A DNA stretch of 16,658 nucleotides, taken from positions 1 to 16,658 of the forward strand of contig CALFYS010000072.1 in assembly GCA_937952245.1 (NCBI GenBank), in the 5' to 3' direction. The translations under genes and the position numbers were made by a program. A model generated the notes under the pieces. The model was not told the origin of the DNA. It saw only the letters and a list, made by a program, of their open reading frames with translations, and made no database searches. Source of the DNA: an uncultured Alphaproteobacteria bacterium (GTDB lineage Bacteria; Pseudomonadota; Alphaproteobacteria; Puniceispirillales; UBA1172). Positions 6,947 to 13,999 of the stretch are shown here, piece after piece. Numbering within the stretch: position 1 is the stretch's first letter; every line of letters begins with the position of its first letter.

Positions 6947-7345
6947 ATGACTATGAGTGATCCTCTAGGTGATATGCTGACACGCATCCGCAACGGTCAA
7001 TCTGCCCGTAAGGATGTTGTTAACAGCCCAGCCTCAAAGTTTCGCAGCAACGTTTTGGACGTGCTGAAGCGTGAAGGCTATATCCGCAATTATTCAAGTG
7101 TTGAAGTTCGTCCTGGTATCAGTGAGCTCAAGATTGAGCTGAAATACCATGATGGTCTTCCGGTTATCTCTGAAATCCACCGTGTGTCTCGTCCGGGTCG
7201 CCGCGTGTATTCAAAGATCAAAGACTTGAGCCGTGTCTATAACGGTCTTGGTATTGCGATCCTTTCAACCCCACGTGGCGTCATGTCTGACCTTGAAGCC
7301 CGTGAAGCCAAGGTTGGCGGAGAAATTCTCTGCCACGTATTCTAA
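6947..7345 (+). CDS. rpsH: 30S ribosomal protein S8 (uS8)
   Basis: uS8 of 132 residues is a primary binder of 16S helix 21; in E. coli it also represses translation of the spc operon. The N-terminus SDPLGDMLTRIRNGQSARKD and the C-terminal TPRGVMSDLEAREAKVGGEI (about 108-127) are diagnostic. The ATG at 6947 adds Met-Thr before the more usual MSDPLGDML; a GGAGG site 9 bases upstream favours it over the ATG at 6953. The rest is ordinary. Confidence 0.98.
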   Translation: MTMSDPLGDMLTRIRNGQSARKDVVNSPASKFRSNVLDVLKREGYIRNYSSVEVRPGISELKIELKYHDGLPVISEIHRVSRPGRRVYSKIKDLSRVYNGLGIAILSTPRGVMSDLEAREAKVGGEILCHVF

Positions 7346-7356
7346 GGGAGGCGCGG

Positions 7357-7890
7357 ATGTCACGAGTAGGCGGAAGCCCAATTAAAATCCCATCAGGTGT
7401 AACCTTGTCTTTGGTTGATGGTGTTGTTTCAGCAAAAGGCGCGAAAGGTGAGCTGTCAAAAGCCCTGCCGCCAATGGTTGAACTTAACATCGGTGACGAA
7501 GAAGCAACCGTTACCCCGCTTGGTAAATCCATTAAAGCCCGCGCGATGTGGGGGACTGCACGCGCGTTGGTCAATAATCTGGTGCAAGGTGTTTCCACTG
7601 GTTTCACCAAAAACCTGACCATTCATGGTGTTGGTTATCGTGCCGCTGTTCAGGGCAATAAATTGAACCTGAACCTTGGTTTCAGCCATCCTGTTGAAAT
7701 GGAAATTCCATCAGAAATTTCATGTTCTGTCGAAAACAATACGCAGGTCAACCTGTCCAGCTTCAATAAAGAAGTATTAGGTCAGTTTGCATCTGAAGTT
7801 CGCGCTAAGCGTCCACCAGAGCCTTACAAGGGTAAAGGTGTTCGTTACGAAGGCGAACAGATCCTGCGTAAAGAAGGCAAGAAGAAGTAG
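7357..7890 (+). CDS. rplF: 50S ribosomal protein L6 (uL6)
   Basis: uL6 of 177 residues (E. coli 177) has two repeated domains and lies near the factor-binding site below the L7/L12 stalk. MSRVGGSPIKIPSGV is the typical start. The signature RAKRPPEPYKGKGVRYEGEQ is at about residues 149-168 and ends in a lysine-rich tail. GGGAGG directly after the rpsH stop gives a strong ribosome binding site. Confidence 0.98.
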   Translation: MSRVGGSPIKIPSGVTLSLVDGVVSAKGAKGELSKALPPMVELNIGDEEATVTPLGKSIKARAMWGTARALVNNLVQGVSTGFTKNLTIHGVGYRAAVQGNKLNLNLGFSHPVEMEIPSEISCSVENNTQVNLSSFNKEVLGQFASEVRAKRPPEPYKGKGVRYEGEQILRKEGKKK

Positions 7891-7898
7891 AGGGTATT

Positions 7899-8261
7899 AT
7901 GATTACTTCAAAAGAACTCTTTATTCGCCGTCGTCGGCGTAACCGTACGGCACTTGCCAAGTCAGCAGCTGGTAAGTTGCGTCTTTCGGTTCATCGTTCA
8001 TCCAAGAACATTTATGCTCAGGTTATTGATGATGTTAAGGGCGTGACCCTTGTTTCAGCATCAACCCTGGAAAAAGATGTTCGCGGTAAGATCAAAGCTG
8101 GCGGTAACAAAGAAGCCGCCGCAATGATCGGCACATTGGTTGCTGAACGGGCACAAAAAGAAGGTATTTCTTCTGTTGTGTTTGATCGCGGTGGTTACAT
8201 TTATCATGGCCGTGTGCGCGCTCTTGCTGATGCCGCCCGCGAAGCTGGTCTGAAATTCTAG
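7899..8261 (+). CDS. rplR: 50S ribosomal protein L18 (uL18)
   Basis: uL18 of 120 residues binds 5S rRNA with uL5 in the central protuberance. Family features include the basic N-terminus RRRRRNRTALAKSAAGKLRL, LSVHRSSKNIYAQVIDD at about 29-45, and the ending FDRGGYIYHGRVRALADAAR (about 96-115) with EAGLKF at the C-terminus. It starts 8 bases after rplF. Its stop codon overlaps the strong AGGAGGTC binding site of rpsE. Confidence 0.98.
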   Translation: MITSKELFIRRRRRNRTALAKSAAGKLRLSVHRSSKNIYAQVIDDVKGVTLVSASTLEKDVRGKIKAGGNKEAAAMIGTLVAERAQKEGISSVVFDRGGYIYHGRVRALADAAREAGLKF

Positions 8262-8267
8262 GAGGTC
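8260..8267 (+). promoter_or_regulatory. Near-perfect Shine-Dalgarno site of rpsE
   Basis: AGGAGGTC overlaps the last two bases of the rplR stop codon (TAG, 8259-8261). GGAGG is 5 bases before the rpsE ATG. It is the closest match to the anti-Shine-Dalgarno sequence that I see in the window, and it links termination on rplR to initiation on rpsE. Confidence 0.7.
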
Positions 8268-8270
8268 TTC

Positions 8271-8843
8271 ATGGCTCGTCAAGACAAACAAAATCGCGAC
8301 AATCAGCGTGAAGAACCAGAACTGATTGATAAGCTCGTTGGTATTAACCGCGTTGCCAAGGTTGTTAAGGGTGGTCGCCGTTTCGGTTTCGCCGCTCTGG
8401 TGGTTGTTGGTGATGCGAAAGGCCGCGTTGGTTTCGGTTCAGGCAAAGCCAAAGAAGTGCCAGAAGCCATTCGTAAGGCGACTGAATCCGCTAAGCGGAA
8501 CATGATCCGTGTTCCTCTGCGTGATGGCCGTACTTTGCACCATGACATTGAAGGTCATTTCGGTGCTGGCCACGTGATCCTGCGCTCCGCTCCTGCGGGT
8601 ACAGGGATCATTGCTGGTGGTCCGATGCGTGCGGTTTTTGAAACATTGGGTATTCAGGATATTGTCGCGAAATCGATCGGCACATCCAACCCACATAACA
8701 TGATTAAGGCGACTTTCGCCGCGCTTTCAGGTATTCAGGCTCCACGGTCTGTTGCCGCTAAGCGGGGCAAGCGTGTCAGCGAAATTCTCGGCAATCGTCG
8801 TGAAAATGCTGATGCCGCTCAAGAAGAAGCCACAGCAAACTAA
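8271..8843 (+). CDS. rpsE: 30S ribosomal protein S5 (uS5)
   Basis: uS5 of 190 residues. It lies at the mRNA entry with S3 and S4 and influences decoding accuracy. The double-stranded RNA-binding N-domain shows INRVAKVVKGGRRFGFAALV at about residues 25-44, and the C-domain shows APAGTGIIAGGPMRAVFETL then GTSNPHNMIKATFAAL. It is longer than E. coli S5 (167) because of a charged N-terminal leader of some 13 residues and a short acidic end (NADAAQEEATAN). Such extensions are common in alphaproteobacteria. Confidence 0.98.
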   Translation: MARQDKQNRDNQREEPELIDKLVGINRVAKVVKGGRRFGFAALVVVGDAKGRVGFGSGKAKEVPEAIRKATESAKRNMIRVPLRDGRTLHHDIEGHFGAGHVILRSAPAGTGIIAGGPMRAVFETLGIQDIVAKSIGTSNPHNMIKATFAALSGIQAPRSVAAKRGKRVSEILGNRRENADAAQEEATAN

Positions 8844-8855
8844 AGGAAACTAGGT

Positions 8856-9047
8856 ATGGCAGCGAAAGCAACAGTGCGAGTGACCCAAACCGGCAGCCCG
8901 ATTGGTCGTAAGAGCGACCAGCGCGCAACCCTTATCGGCCTTGGTCTCAATAAGATCGGTCGGACTCGGGACCTCGAAGATACACCATCAGTACGCGGCA
9001 TGATCAACAAAGTTGCTCATTTGGTTCGCGTTGATGACGCGAAATAG
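8856..9047 (+). CDS. rpmD: 50S ribosomal protein L30 (uL30)
   Basis: uL30 of 63 residues is a small protein near the 5S rRNA side of the 50S subunit. The family pattern QTGSPIGRKSDQRATLIGLG (about 11-30), LNKIGRTRDLEDTPSVRGMI (about 31-50) and NKVAHLVRV is complete. AAAGGAAAC just after the rpsE stop precedes the start. L30 is not present in all bacteria, but this position between rpsE and rplO is standard where it occurs. Confidence 0.97.
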   Translation: MAAKATVRVTQTGSPIGRKSDQRATLIGLGLNKIGRTRDLEDTPSVRGMINKVAHLVRVDDAK

Positions 9048-9067
9048 AGTTTCCGGGAGACGATATT

Positions 9068-9544
9068 ATGAAACTCAATGAGATTAGAGATAATGCTGGT
9101 GCCCGCACCAACCGTAAGCGTGTTGGCCGTGGTATCGGTTCAGGGACTGGCAAAACTTCAGGTTCAGGTCATAAAGGCCAGAAGGCACGTTCAGGCGTTT
9201 CCATTAACGGTTTTGAAGGCGGTCAAATGCCTATTCACCGCCGTTTGCCAAAGCGCGGGTTCAACAACATCTTCCGTAAGCAGTATGTTGTGATCAACGT
9301 TGGCGCGTTGCAGGCCGCTGTCGATGCCAAGAAGCTTGACGCCAAAAAGACCGTTGATACCGCCGCCCTGAAAGCGGCTGGTCTTGTCACCAAAGCCAAA
9401 GACGGTATTCGTCTGTTGGGCAATGGTGAGATTTCAGCAAAATTGAACATCGAAGTGGCTGGCGCGTCTGCTGGTGCGATCGCTGCTGTTGAAAAAGCAG
9501 GCGGTAGCGTCACTGTTGCTGCTGCTGAAAAGGGCGCTGAATAA
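9068..9544 (+). CDS. rplO: 50S ribosomal protein L15 (uL15)
   Basis: uL15 of 158 residues (E. coli 144) is a late-assembling 50S protein with a long N-terminal tail threaded into 23S rRNA. MKLNEIRDNAGARTNRKRVG is typical, followed by the glycine-rich tail GRGIGSGTGKTSGSGHKGQK (about 20-39) and GFEGGQMPIHRRLPKRGF (about 48-65). The C-terminal end carries an alanine- and lysine-rich extension. Only two bases (TC) separate its TAA from the secY ATG, so secY translation probably depends on ribosomes finishing rplO. Confidence 0.98.
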   Translation: MKLNEIRDNAGARTNRKRVGRGIGSGTGKTSGSGHKGQKARSGVSINGFEGGQMPIHRRLPKRGFNNIFRKQYVVINVGALQAAVDAKKLDAKKTVDTAALKAAGLVTKAKDGIRLLGNGEISAKLNIEVAGASAGAIAAVEKAGGSVTVAAAEKGAE

Positions 9545-9546
9545 TC

Positions 9547-10884
9547 ATGGCACGTTCTCCTGAAAAGATGGCTGCTGGAATGGGGTTTGAGGCTTTTTCA
9601 AAAGCCACCGATTTGCAACAGCGTCTTCTTTTCACCCTTGGGGCGTTGATTGTTTACCGTCTTGGGTCTTATATCCCTGTTCCGGGGATTGATCCGACAG
9701 CGCTTGCTGAAATTTTCGGACGGAATTCAAGCGGCATCCTCGGGATGTTTGATATGTTTAGTGGTGGTTCACTGGGGCGGATGACAATCTTTGCCCTGAC
9801 CATCATGCCGTATATTACCGCATCGATCATCATGCAGTTGATGACGGCGATTGTGCCTTCACTGGAAGCCTTGAAAAAGGACGGTGAAGCTGGCCGTAAG
9901 CAGATCAACCAATACACACGCTATATGACCGTGGTGTTGGCGGTTGTCCAAGGTTACGGCATCTCTGTGGGGCTTGAGAGCGCCAATGGCGTTGTCATTG
10001 ACCCGGGGATGTTCTTCCGCCTGACAACAGTGGTGACGCTGGTTGGCGGCACAATGTTCCTTGTTTGGCTGGGTGAACAGATCACCGCTCGCGGCGTTGG
10101 TAACGGGATTTCACTGATTATCTTTGCTGGTATTGTGGCGAATTTGCCATTGGCTTTGGCGGGTACGTTTGAGCTTGGCAGCACTGGCGTATTGTCACCA
10201 TTGCTGATCATGTTCTTCATGGTCATGGCAATTGGCGTGATCGCGTTGATCGTCTTTATCGAACGGTCACAGCGCCGGATTTTGATCCAATACCCGAAGC
10301 GCCAGATGGGCAATAAAACCTTTGGTGGTGAATCCTCGCATTTGCCGTTGAAGATTAACGTCCCGGGTGTGATCCCACCGATCTTCGCATCATCTTTGCT
10401 GCTGATGCCGGTATCTATCATCAACCTGACTTCAGGTGGTGATGGTGGCGCGGGCTGGCTTGTTGAGCTGAACGCCATGTTGGGTCGTGGTCAGCCGCTT
10501 TATCTGGCGGTCTATGTTGGCCTGATTTCATTCTTCGCCTTCTTCTATACCGCGATTGTGTTCAACCCTGAAGAAACATCAGAGAACCTGCGCCGTTATG
10601 GTGGGTATATCCCTGGTATTCGCCCGGGTCAGCCGACCGCGGATTATCTTGATTTCGTGCTGACACGATTGACGGTTCTGGGCGCGATCTATCTTTCAGC
10701 GGTTTGTATCCTGCCGGAAATTCTGATCAGCCAGTATAGCGTTCCGTTCTATTTCGGCGGCACCAGCCTGTTGATTGTGGTCACCGTGACCTTGGATACG
10801 GTAACCCAAATTCAATCCCATATGATGGCGCATCAATACGAAGGTCTTGTGCGAAAGTCTAAACTCAGGGGTAAAAAGCGATGA
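9547..10884 (+). CDS. secY: Protein translocase subunit SecY
   Basis: SecY of 445 residues (E. coli 443) is the ten-helix channel of the SecYEG translocon in the inner membrane. Signature 1, ALTIMPYITASIIMQLM, is at about residues 83-99. Signature 2, WLGEQITARGVGNGISLIIF, begins near 174. The plug region GILGMFDMFSGGSLGR follows the first helix, the cytoplasmic loop IERSQRRILIQYPKRQMGNK begins near 238, and FNPEETSENLRRYGGYIPGI is the SecA/ribosome-contact loop C5 near 338-357. Hydrophobic helices alternate throughout. The start is 2 bases after rplO, and the stop overlaps adk by four bases. Confidence 0.98.
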   Translation: MARSPEKMAAGMGFEAFSKATDLQQRLLFTLGALIVYRLGSYIPVPGIDPTALAEIFGRNSSGILGMFDMFSGGSLGRMTIFALTIMPYITASIIMQLMTAIVPSLEALKKDGEAGRKQINQYTRYMTVVLAVVQGYGISVGLESANGVVIDPGMFFRLTTVVTLVGGTMFLVWLGEQITARGVGNGISLIIFAGIVANLPLALAGTFELGSTGVLSPLLIMFFMVMAIGVIALIVFIERSQRRILIQYPKRQMGNKTFGGESSHLPLKINVPGVIPPIFASSLLLMPVSIINLTSGGDGGAGWLVELNAMLGRGQPLYLAVYVGLISFFAFFYTAIVFNPEETSENLRRYGGYIPGIRPGQPTADYLDFVLTRLTVLGAIYLSAVCILPEILISQYSVPFYFGGTSLLIVVTVTLDTVTQIQSHMMAHQYEGLVRKSKLRGKKR

Positions 10885-11453
10885 ATATTATTTTGCTGGG
10901 CCCTCCTGGTGCAGGGAAAGGCACACAGGCCGAAAAACTGGTCGCTGACCACGGTCTTGTCCAACTTTCAACTGGCGATATGCTGCGCCAAGCCATTGCT
11001 GATGGCACGGAACTTGGGCTGAAGGCTAAAGCCATTATGGATCGCGGCGATCTGGTTGCTGATGATATTATCCTCGGCATGATCCGTGAACGCCTTGAAA
11101 GCGATGAATGCGCCAATGGCGTCATCCTTGATGGCTTCCCGCGTACCGTGGCACAGGCTGAAGGGCTGGATGCGATGCTGGCGGAAATCAACATGGGCAT
11201 TGATCATGTGGTTGAAATTCAGGTGGATGAAGCCGCGTTATTTGCACGGATTGAAACACGCGCCAAAGAAACTGGCGGCGCGCGGGCGGATGATAACGCT
11301 GAAGTGCTGAAGAAACGCCTACAGGTTTATCACGATAGCACGGCACCAATTCTGCCGTATTACCGTGCTAAGGGAAATATGAGTGTTGTTGATGGCATGA
11401 TGTCTATTGAAGACGTGGCCTCATCAATTAAAGAAATTCTAGGGGGTCAGTAA
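10881..11453 (+). CDS. adk: Adenylate kinase, short-LID form
   Basis: Adk converts ATP and AMP to two ADP in the cytosol. The P-loop GPPGAGKGTQ is at residues 7-16, the AMP-binding STGDMLR at 30-36, DGFPRT at 84-89, and the catalytic arginine region RADDNAE at 135-141. The protein has 190 residues: the LID is a short loop around residues 126-137 and there is no four-cysteine zinc LID, as in many alphaproteobacteria. The ATG overlaps the secY stop (ATGA), so the two are translationally coupled. The secY-adk pair is widespread; the usual explanation, shared demand during growth, is inference. Confidence 0.97.
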   Translation: MNIILLGPPGAGKGTQAEKLVADHGLVQLSTGDMLRQAIADGTELGLKAKAIMDRGDLVADDIILGMIRERLESDECANGVILDGFPRTVAQAEGLDAMLAEINMGIDHVVEIQVDEAALFARIETRAKETGGARADDNAEVLKKRLQVYHDSTAPILPYYRAKGNMSVVDGMMSIEDVASSIKEILGGQ

Positions 11454-11460
11454 AACTGAC
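11446..11460 (+). repeat. Short perfect inverted repeat over the adk stop
   Basis: GTCAGT (11446-11451) and ACTGAC (11455-11460) flank a 3-base AAA loop, and the adk TAA stop (11451-11453) falls inside. No T-run follows, so it is not a Rho-independent terminator. It might stabilise the upstream mRNA end or be chance; a 6-base stem is weak evidence. Confidence 0.4.
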
Positions 11461-11463
11461 TGG

Positions 11464-11491
11464 TTGACTGAACGCCACAGGGCATTATAAT
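11464..11491 (+). promoter_or_regulatory. Near-consensus sigma70 promoter for the alpha operon
   Basis: TTGACT (11464-11469) matches the -35 consensus at five of six bases. TATAAT (11486-11491) is a perfect -10 box. They are 16 bases apart, within the accepted range. Transcription would start near 11498 and give a leader of about 60 bases before the rpsM GTG. It lies in the only long gap (105 bases) between secY-adk and rplQ, where a separate alpha-operon promoter makes sense. No S4-type leader pseudoknot could be recognised, and rpsD is not in this cluster. Confidence 0.75.
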
Positions 11492-11558
11492 TCGCTTTCG
11501 CTAAAATCGCGCTTCGTAATGTTTAAGGCTGAAGTCATTAATGTAAAAGGAGAGGGCA

Positions 11559-11927
11559 GTGGCTCGTATTGCTGGTGTCAACATACCGACAAAAAAGAGG
11601 GTAAAAATTGCCCTGACCTATATTCATGGCATTGGTCAAACTTCGGCCAATAGCATTTGTTCACGCGCGGGTTTGACCGAAGAACGTCGTGTCAATGATT
11701 TGACCGAAGACGAGTTAAACCGTATTCGTGAAATTATTGACGAAGACTATCTTGTTGAAGGTGATCTTCGCCGCCAAACATCTATGGCGATTAAGCGCTA
11801 TTTGGATCTTGGCTGTTTGCGTGGGCTGCGTCATCGCCGCAACCTGCCTGTTCGCGGTCAGCGGACGCATACCAACGCACGGACTCGTAAGGGCCCTGCA
11901 AAAGCCATCGCTGGCAAGAAGAAATAA
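11559..11927 (+). CDS. rpsM: 30S ribosomal protein S13 (uS13)
   Basis: uS13 of 122 residues lies at the top of the 30S head, bridges to uL5 and touches P-site tRNA with its basic tail. The start is a GTG, giving (M)ARIAGVNIPTKKRVKIAL, preceded by AAGGAGAGGG (11547-11556); no ATG fits as well. GIGQTSANSIC (about 25-35), YLDLGCLRGLRHRRNLPVRG (about 80-99) and QRTHTNARTRKGPAKAIAGK (about 100-119) are hallmarks. It is the first gene of the alpha operon, after a promoter-bearing gap. It is the only clear non-ATG start in the ribosomal part. Confidence 0.98.
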   Translation: MARIAGVNIPTKKRVKIALTYIHGIGQTSANSICSRAGLTEERRVNDLTEDELNRIREIIDEDYLVEGDLRRQTSMAIKRYLDLGCLRGLRHRRNLPVRGQRTHTNARTRKGPAKAIAGKKK

Positions 11928-11949
11928 CCCGTTCGGTTAGGAGAGCATT

Positions 11950-12345
11950 ATGGCAAAACAGCCGTCACAAGCACGCGTTCGTCGCCGCGAAAAAAAGAAT
12001 ATCAGCAATGGTGTTGCGCATGTTAACGCATCGTTCAACAACACCAAAATCACCATCACTGACGTTCAGGGCAATACAATCTCTTGGTCATCAGCTGGTG
12101 GCATGGGCTTTAAAGGCTCACGTAAATCAACCCCATACGCGGCCCAGTTGGCGGCTGAAGATGCGGGTAAAAAAGCCATTGAACATGGTATGAAGACACT
12201 TGATGTTCAGGTTCGTGGTCCGGGCACAGGACGCGAGTCTGCGCTTCGTGCGCTTCAGGCGGTTGGGTTTAACATTTCATCAATCCGTGATGTCACCCCG
12301 ATCCCCCACAATGGCTGTCGTCCACGCAAGCGTCGCCGGGTTTAA
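11950..12345 (+). CDS. rpsK: 30S ribosomal protein S11 (uS11)
   Basis: uS11 of 131 residues lies on the 30S platform next to the mRNA exit and supports decoding. The motifs GVAHVNASFNNTKITITDVQ (about 22-41), SAGGMGFKGSRKSTPYAAQL (about 49-68) and VRGPGTGRESALRALQAVGF (about 88-107) are complete, and the ending VTPIPHNGCRPRKRRRV is the strongly conserved C-terminus. AGGAGAG lies about 8 bases before the start. It is followed by a 62-base gap before rpoA that holds no recognisable terminator. Confidence 0.98.
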   Translation: MAKQPSQARVRRREKKNISNGVAHVNASFNNTKITITDVQGNTISWSSAGGMGFKGSRKSTPYAAQLAAEDAGKKAIEHGMKTLDVQVRGPGTGRESALRALQAVGFNISSIRDVTPIPHNGCRPRKRRRV

Positions 12346-12407
12346 TCAACCCTGCTGACCTCTGGTAACGACCGCTTAGGCAACTCATTTTTGAAGGGAA
12401 TGGCGCC

Positions 12408-13424
12408 ATGATTGAAAAGAATTGGCTGGGGCTGAAAAAGCCTGAAAACAGAACAGTTAAGTCTTCTGAGGAAAACCCACATAAGGCTACACTTACCGTT
12501 GAACCATTTGAACGTGGTTTTGGTGTTACGGTTGGTAACGCGCTGCGTCGTGTTCTGTTGTCCTCACTTCAGGGCGCTGCCATCACCTCTATTCAGGTTC
12601 AGGGCGTTTTGCATGAGTTCTCATCAATCCCTGGTGTTCGTGAAGACGTCACCGATATGGTGCTGAACCTCAAAGGCGTTGCTGTTAAGATGTCTGTTGA
12701 AGGCCCTAAGCGCCTTCGTCTTTCCGCTGAAGGTCCATGCACGGTGACTGCTGGTATGATCAACCTTGTCAATGGCGTTGAGATCATGAACCCAGACCAT
12801 GTGATTTGCACTTTGGATCAGGGCGCTGAATTGAACGCTGAACTGACTGTTGAAACCGGCAGTGGTTATGTTCCAGCAAGCGCGCAACAGAATGAAGACA
12901 GCCCGATTGGCTTGATCCCGATTGATGCGATTTTCTCACCAATCCAGAAAGTTGCTTATAAGGTTGAAAACACTCGTGTTGGTCAGCGTACTGACTTTGA
13001 CAAACTGTTATTGACCGTTGAAACCGACGGTTCGGTCATGCCAGAAGACGCCGTGGCCTTTGCCGCGCGTATCCTGCAAGACCAGCTGCAGCCGATGATC
13101 AACTTTGAAGAGCCATCAGCCGCCGCGCCGCAAGAAGAAACTGATGAATTGCCGTTCAACCGCAATCTCTTGAAGAAGGTTGATGAACTTGAATTGTCTG
13201 TCCGTTCAGCCAACTGCCTGAAGAACGACAATATCGTTTATATCGGTGATCTGGTGCAGAAGACTGAACCAGAAATGCTTCGGACCCCTAACTTTGGTCG
13301 GAAGTCACTGAATGAAATCAAAGAAGTGCTGAGGGCGATGAGCCTTGAACTCGGCATGGATGTTCCAAACTGGCCACCAGAAAACATTGAAGAAATGGCC
13401 AAACGCCTGGACGAACCTTTCTAG
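12408..13424 (+). CDS. rpoA: RNA polymerase alpha subunit
   Basis: Alpha dimerises to start RNA polymerase assembly and contacts UP elements and activators through its C-terminal domain. The N-terminal domain covers about residues 1-235, with ERGFGVTVGNALRRVLLSSL (35-54) as the dimerisation signature. An acidic linker (about 236-250) joins the C-terminal domain. VRSANCLKNDNIVYIGDLVQ (266-285) contains R267, the equivalent of E. coli R265 that binds DNA. The length of 338 residues is typical of alphaproteobacteria. AAGGG near 12394-12398 is about 9 bases from the chosen ATG. An earlier ATG at 12400 opens only a three-codon frame that ends over this start. Confidence 0.98.
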   Translation: MIEKNWLGLKKPENRTVKSSEENPHKATLTVEPFERGFGVTVGNALRRVLLSSLQGAAITSIQVQGVLHEFSSIPGVREDVTDMVLNLKGVAVKMSVEGPKRLRLSAEGPCTVTAGMINLVNGVEIMNPDHVICTLDQGAELNAELTVETGSGYVPASAQQNEDSPIGLIPIDAIFSPIQKVAYKVENTRVGQRTDFDKLLLTVETDGSVMPEDAVAFAARILQDQLQPMINFEEPSAAAPQEETDELPFNRNLLKKVDELELSVRSANCLKNDNIVYIGDLVQKTEPEMLRTPNFGRKSLNEIKEVLRAMSLELGMDVPNWPPENIEEMAKRLDEPF

Positions 13425-13453
13425 GCCGCCAGAGCGATAATAGGAGACACAAA

Positions 13454-13882
13454 ATGCGCCATCGTATGTCAGGACGTAAACTGAACCGCACCTCAAAACA
13501 TCGTCAGATGCTGTTCCGTAACATGTCACAAGCCTTGATCAAGCACGAACAGATCGTCACAACACTGGCCAAAGCCCGTGAATTGCGCCCTGTTGTAGAA
13601 CGCCTTGTCACATTGGGTAAGCGTGGTGATTTGCACGCTCGCCGTTTGGCCTTTGCTCGCCTGCGCGACAATGACATGGTCACTAAACTGTTTGATACAT
13701 TGGCGGAGCGTTATGCTGACCGTCAGGGTGGCTACACCCGCATCATCAAAGCTGGCTTCCGTTATGGGGATAGCGCGGCGATGGCGGTGATTGAATTTGT
13801 TGACCGTGATGAAGATGCACGTGGTCAGGATTCAGGCCCGGTCATGGATGATGACACCCCAGTTGAAGAATCAGCCGCGTAA
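13454..13882 (+). CDS. rplQ: 50S ribosomal protein L17 (bL17)
   Basis: bL17 is a bacterial-specific protein near the tunnel exit. MRHRMSGRKLNRTSKHRQML (1-20) and FRNMSQALIKHEQIVTTLAK (21-40) match the family, with GGYTRIIKAGFRYGDSAAMA at about 91-110. It has 142 residues against 127 in E. coli; the extra is an acidic tail from about residue 117 (DRDEDARGQDSGPVMDDDTP, then VEESAA). AGGAGA before the ATG supports the start. It is the last gene of the supercluster and is closed by a strong terminator 23 bases later. Confidence 0.98.
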   Translation: MRHRMSGRKLNRTSKHRQMLFRNMSQALIKHEQIVTTLAKARELRPVVERLVTLGKRGDLHARRLAFARLRDNDMVTKLFDTLAERYADRQGGYTRIIKAGFRYGDSAAMAVIEFVDRDEDARGQDSGPVMDDDTPVEESAA

Positions 13883-13904
13883 ATCGGCGTTCACCCTATC
13901 TTTT

Positions 13905-13931
13905 AAAGGTCGGCTTTGCCGGCCTTTTTTT
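13905..13931 (+). terminator. Intrinsic terminator after rplQ
   Basis: AAAGGTCGGC (13905-13914) pairs with GCCGGCCTTT (13918-13927) with one T-G wobble and a TTT loop. A run of seven T spans 13925-13931. It ends the ribosomal supercluster and separates it from rarA. Confidence 0.9.
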
Positions 13932-13964
13932 ATGGGGTTTTTCGTCAAAGGCTTGCCTTCGATC

Positions 13965-13993
13965 TGGTCAAGCGGGATTGGCCGTTGCATAAT
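13965..13993 (+). promoter_or_regulatory. Possible weak promoter of rarA
   Basis: TGGTCA (13965-13970, four of six -35 bases) and CATAAT (13988-13993, five of six -10 bases) are 17 bases apart. They lie in the 68 bases between the rplQ terminator and the rarA ATG. A start 7 bases downstream would fall on the ATG at 14000 and give a leaderless message. No Shine-Dalgarno site is visible there. The -35 match is poor, so this is tentative. Confidence 0.4.
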
Positions 13994-13999
13994 AGCCGC

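Noticed and set aside
11446..11460. Terminator after adk
   Set aside because: The inverted repeat is only six pairs and lacks a T-run.
11454..11558. A hidden rpmJ (L36) or small RNA gene in the adk-rpsM gap
   Set aside because: No L36-like CxxC...C...H frame is present; in alphaproteobacteria rpmJ is normally elsewhere. The gap is explained by a promoter and short leader.
13916..13999. N-terminal extension of rarA from a TTG at 13916
   Set aside because: It would start inside the loop of the rplQ terminator and adds 28 residues unlike the family; the ATG at 14000 gives the usual length and start.
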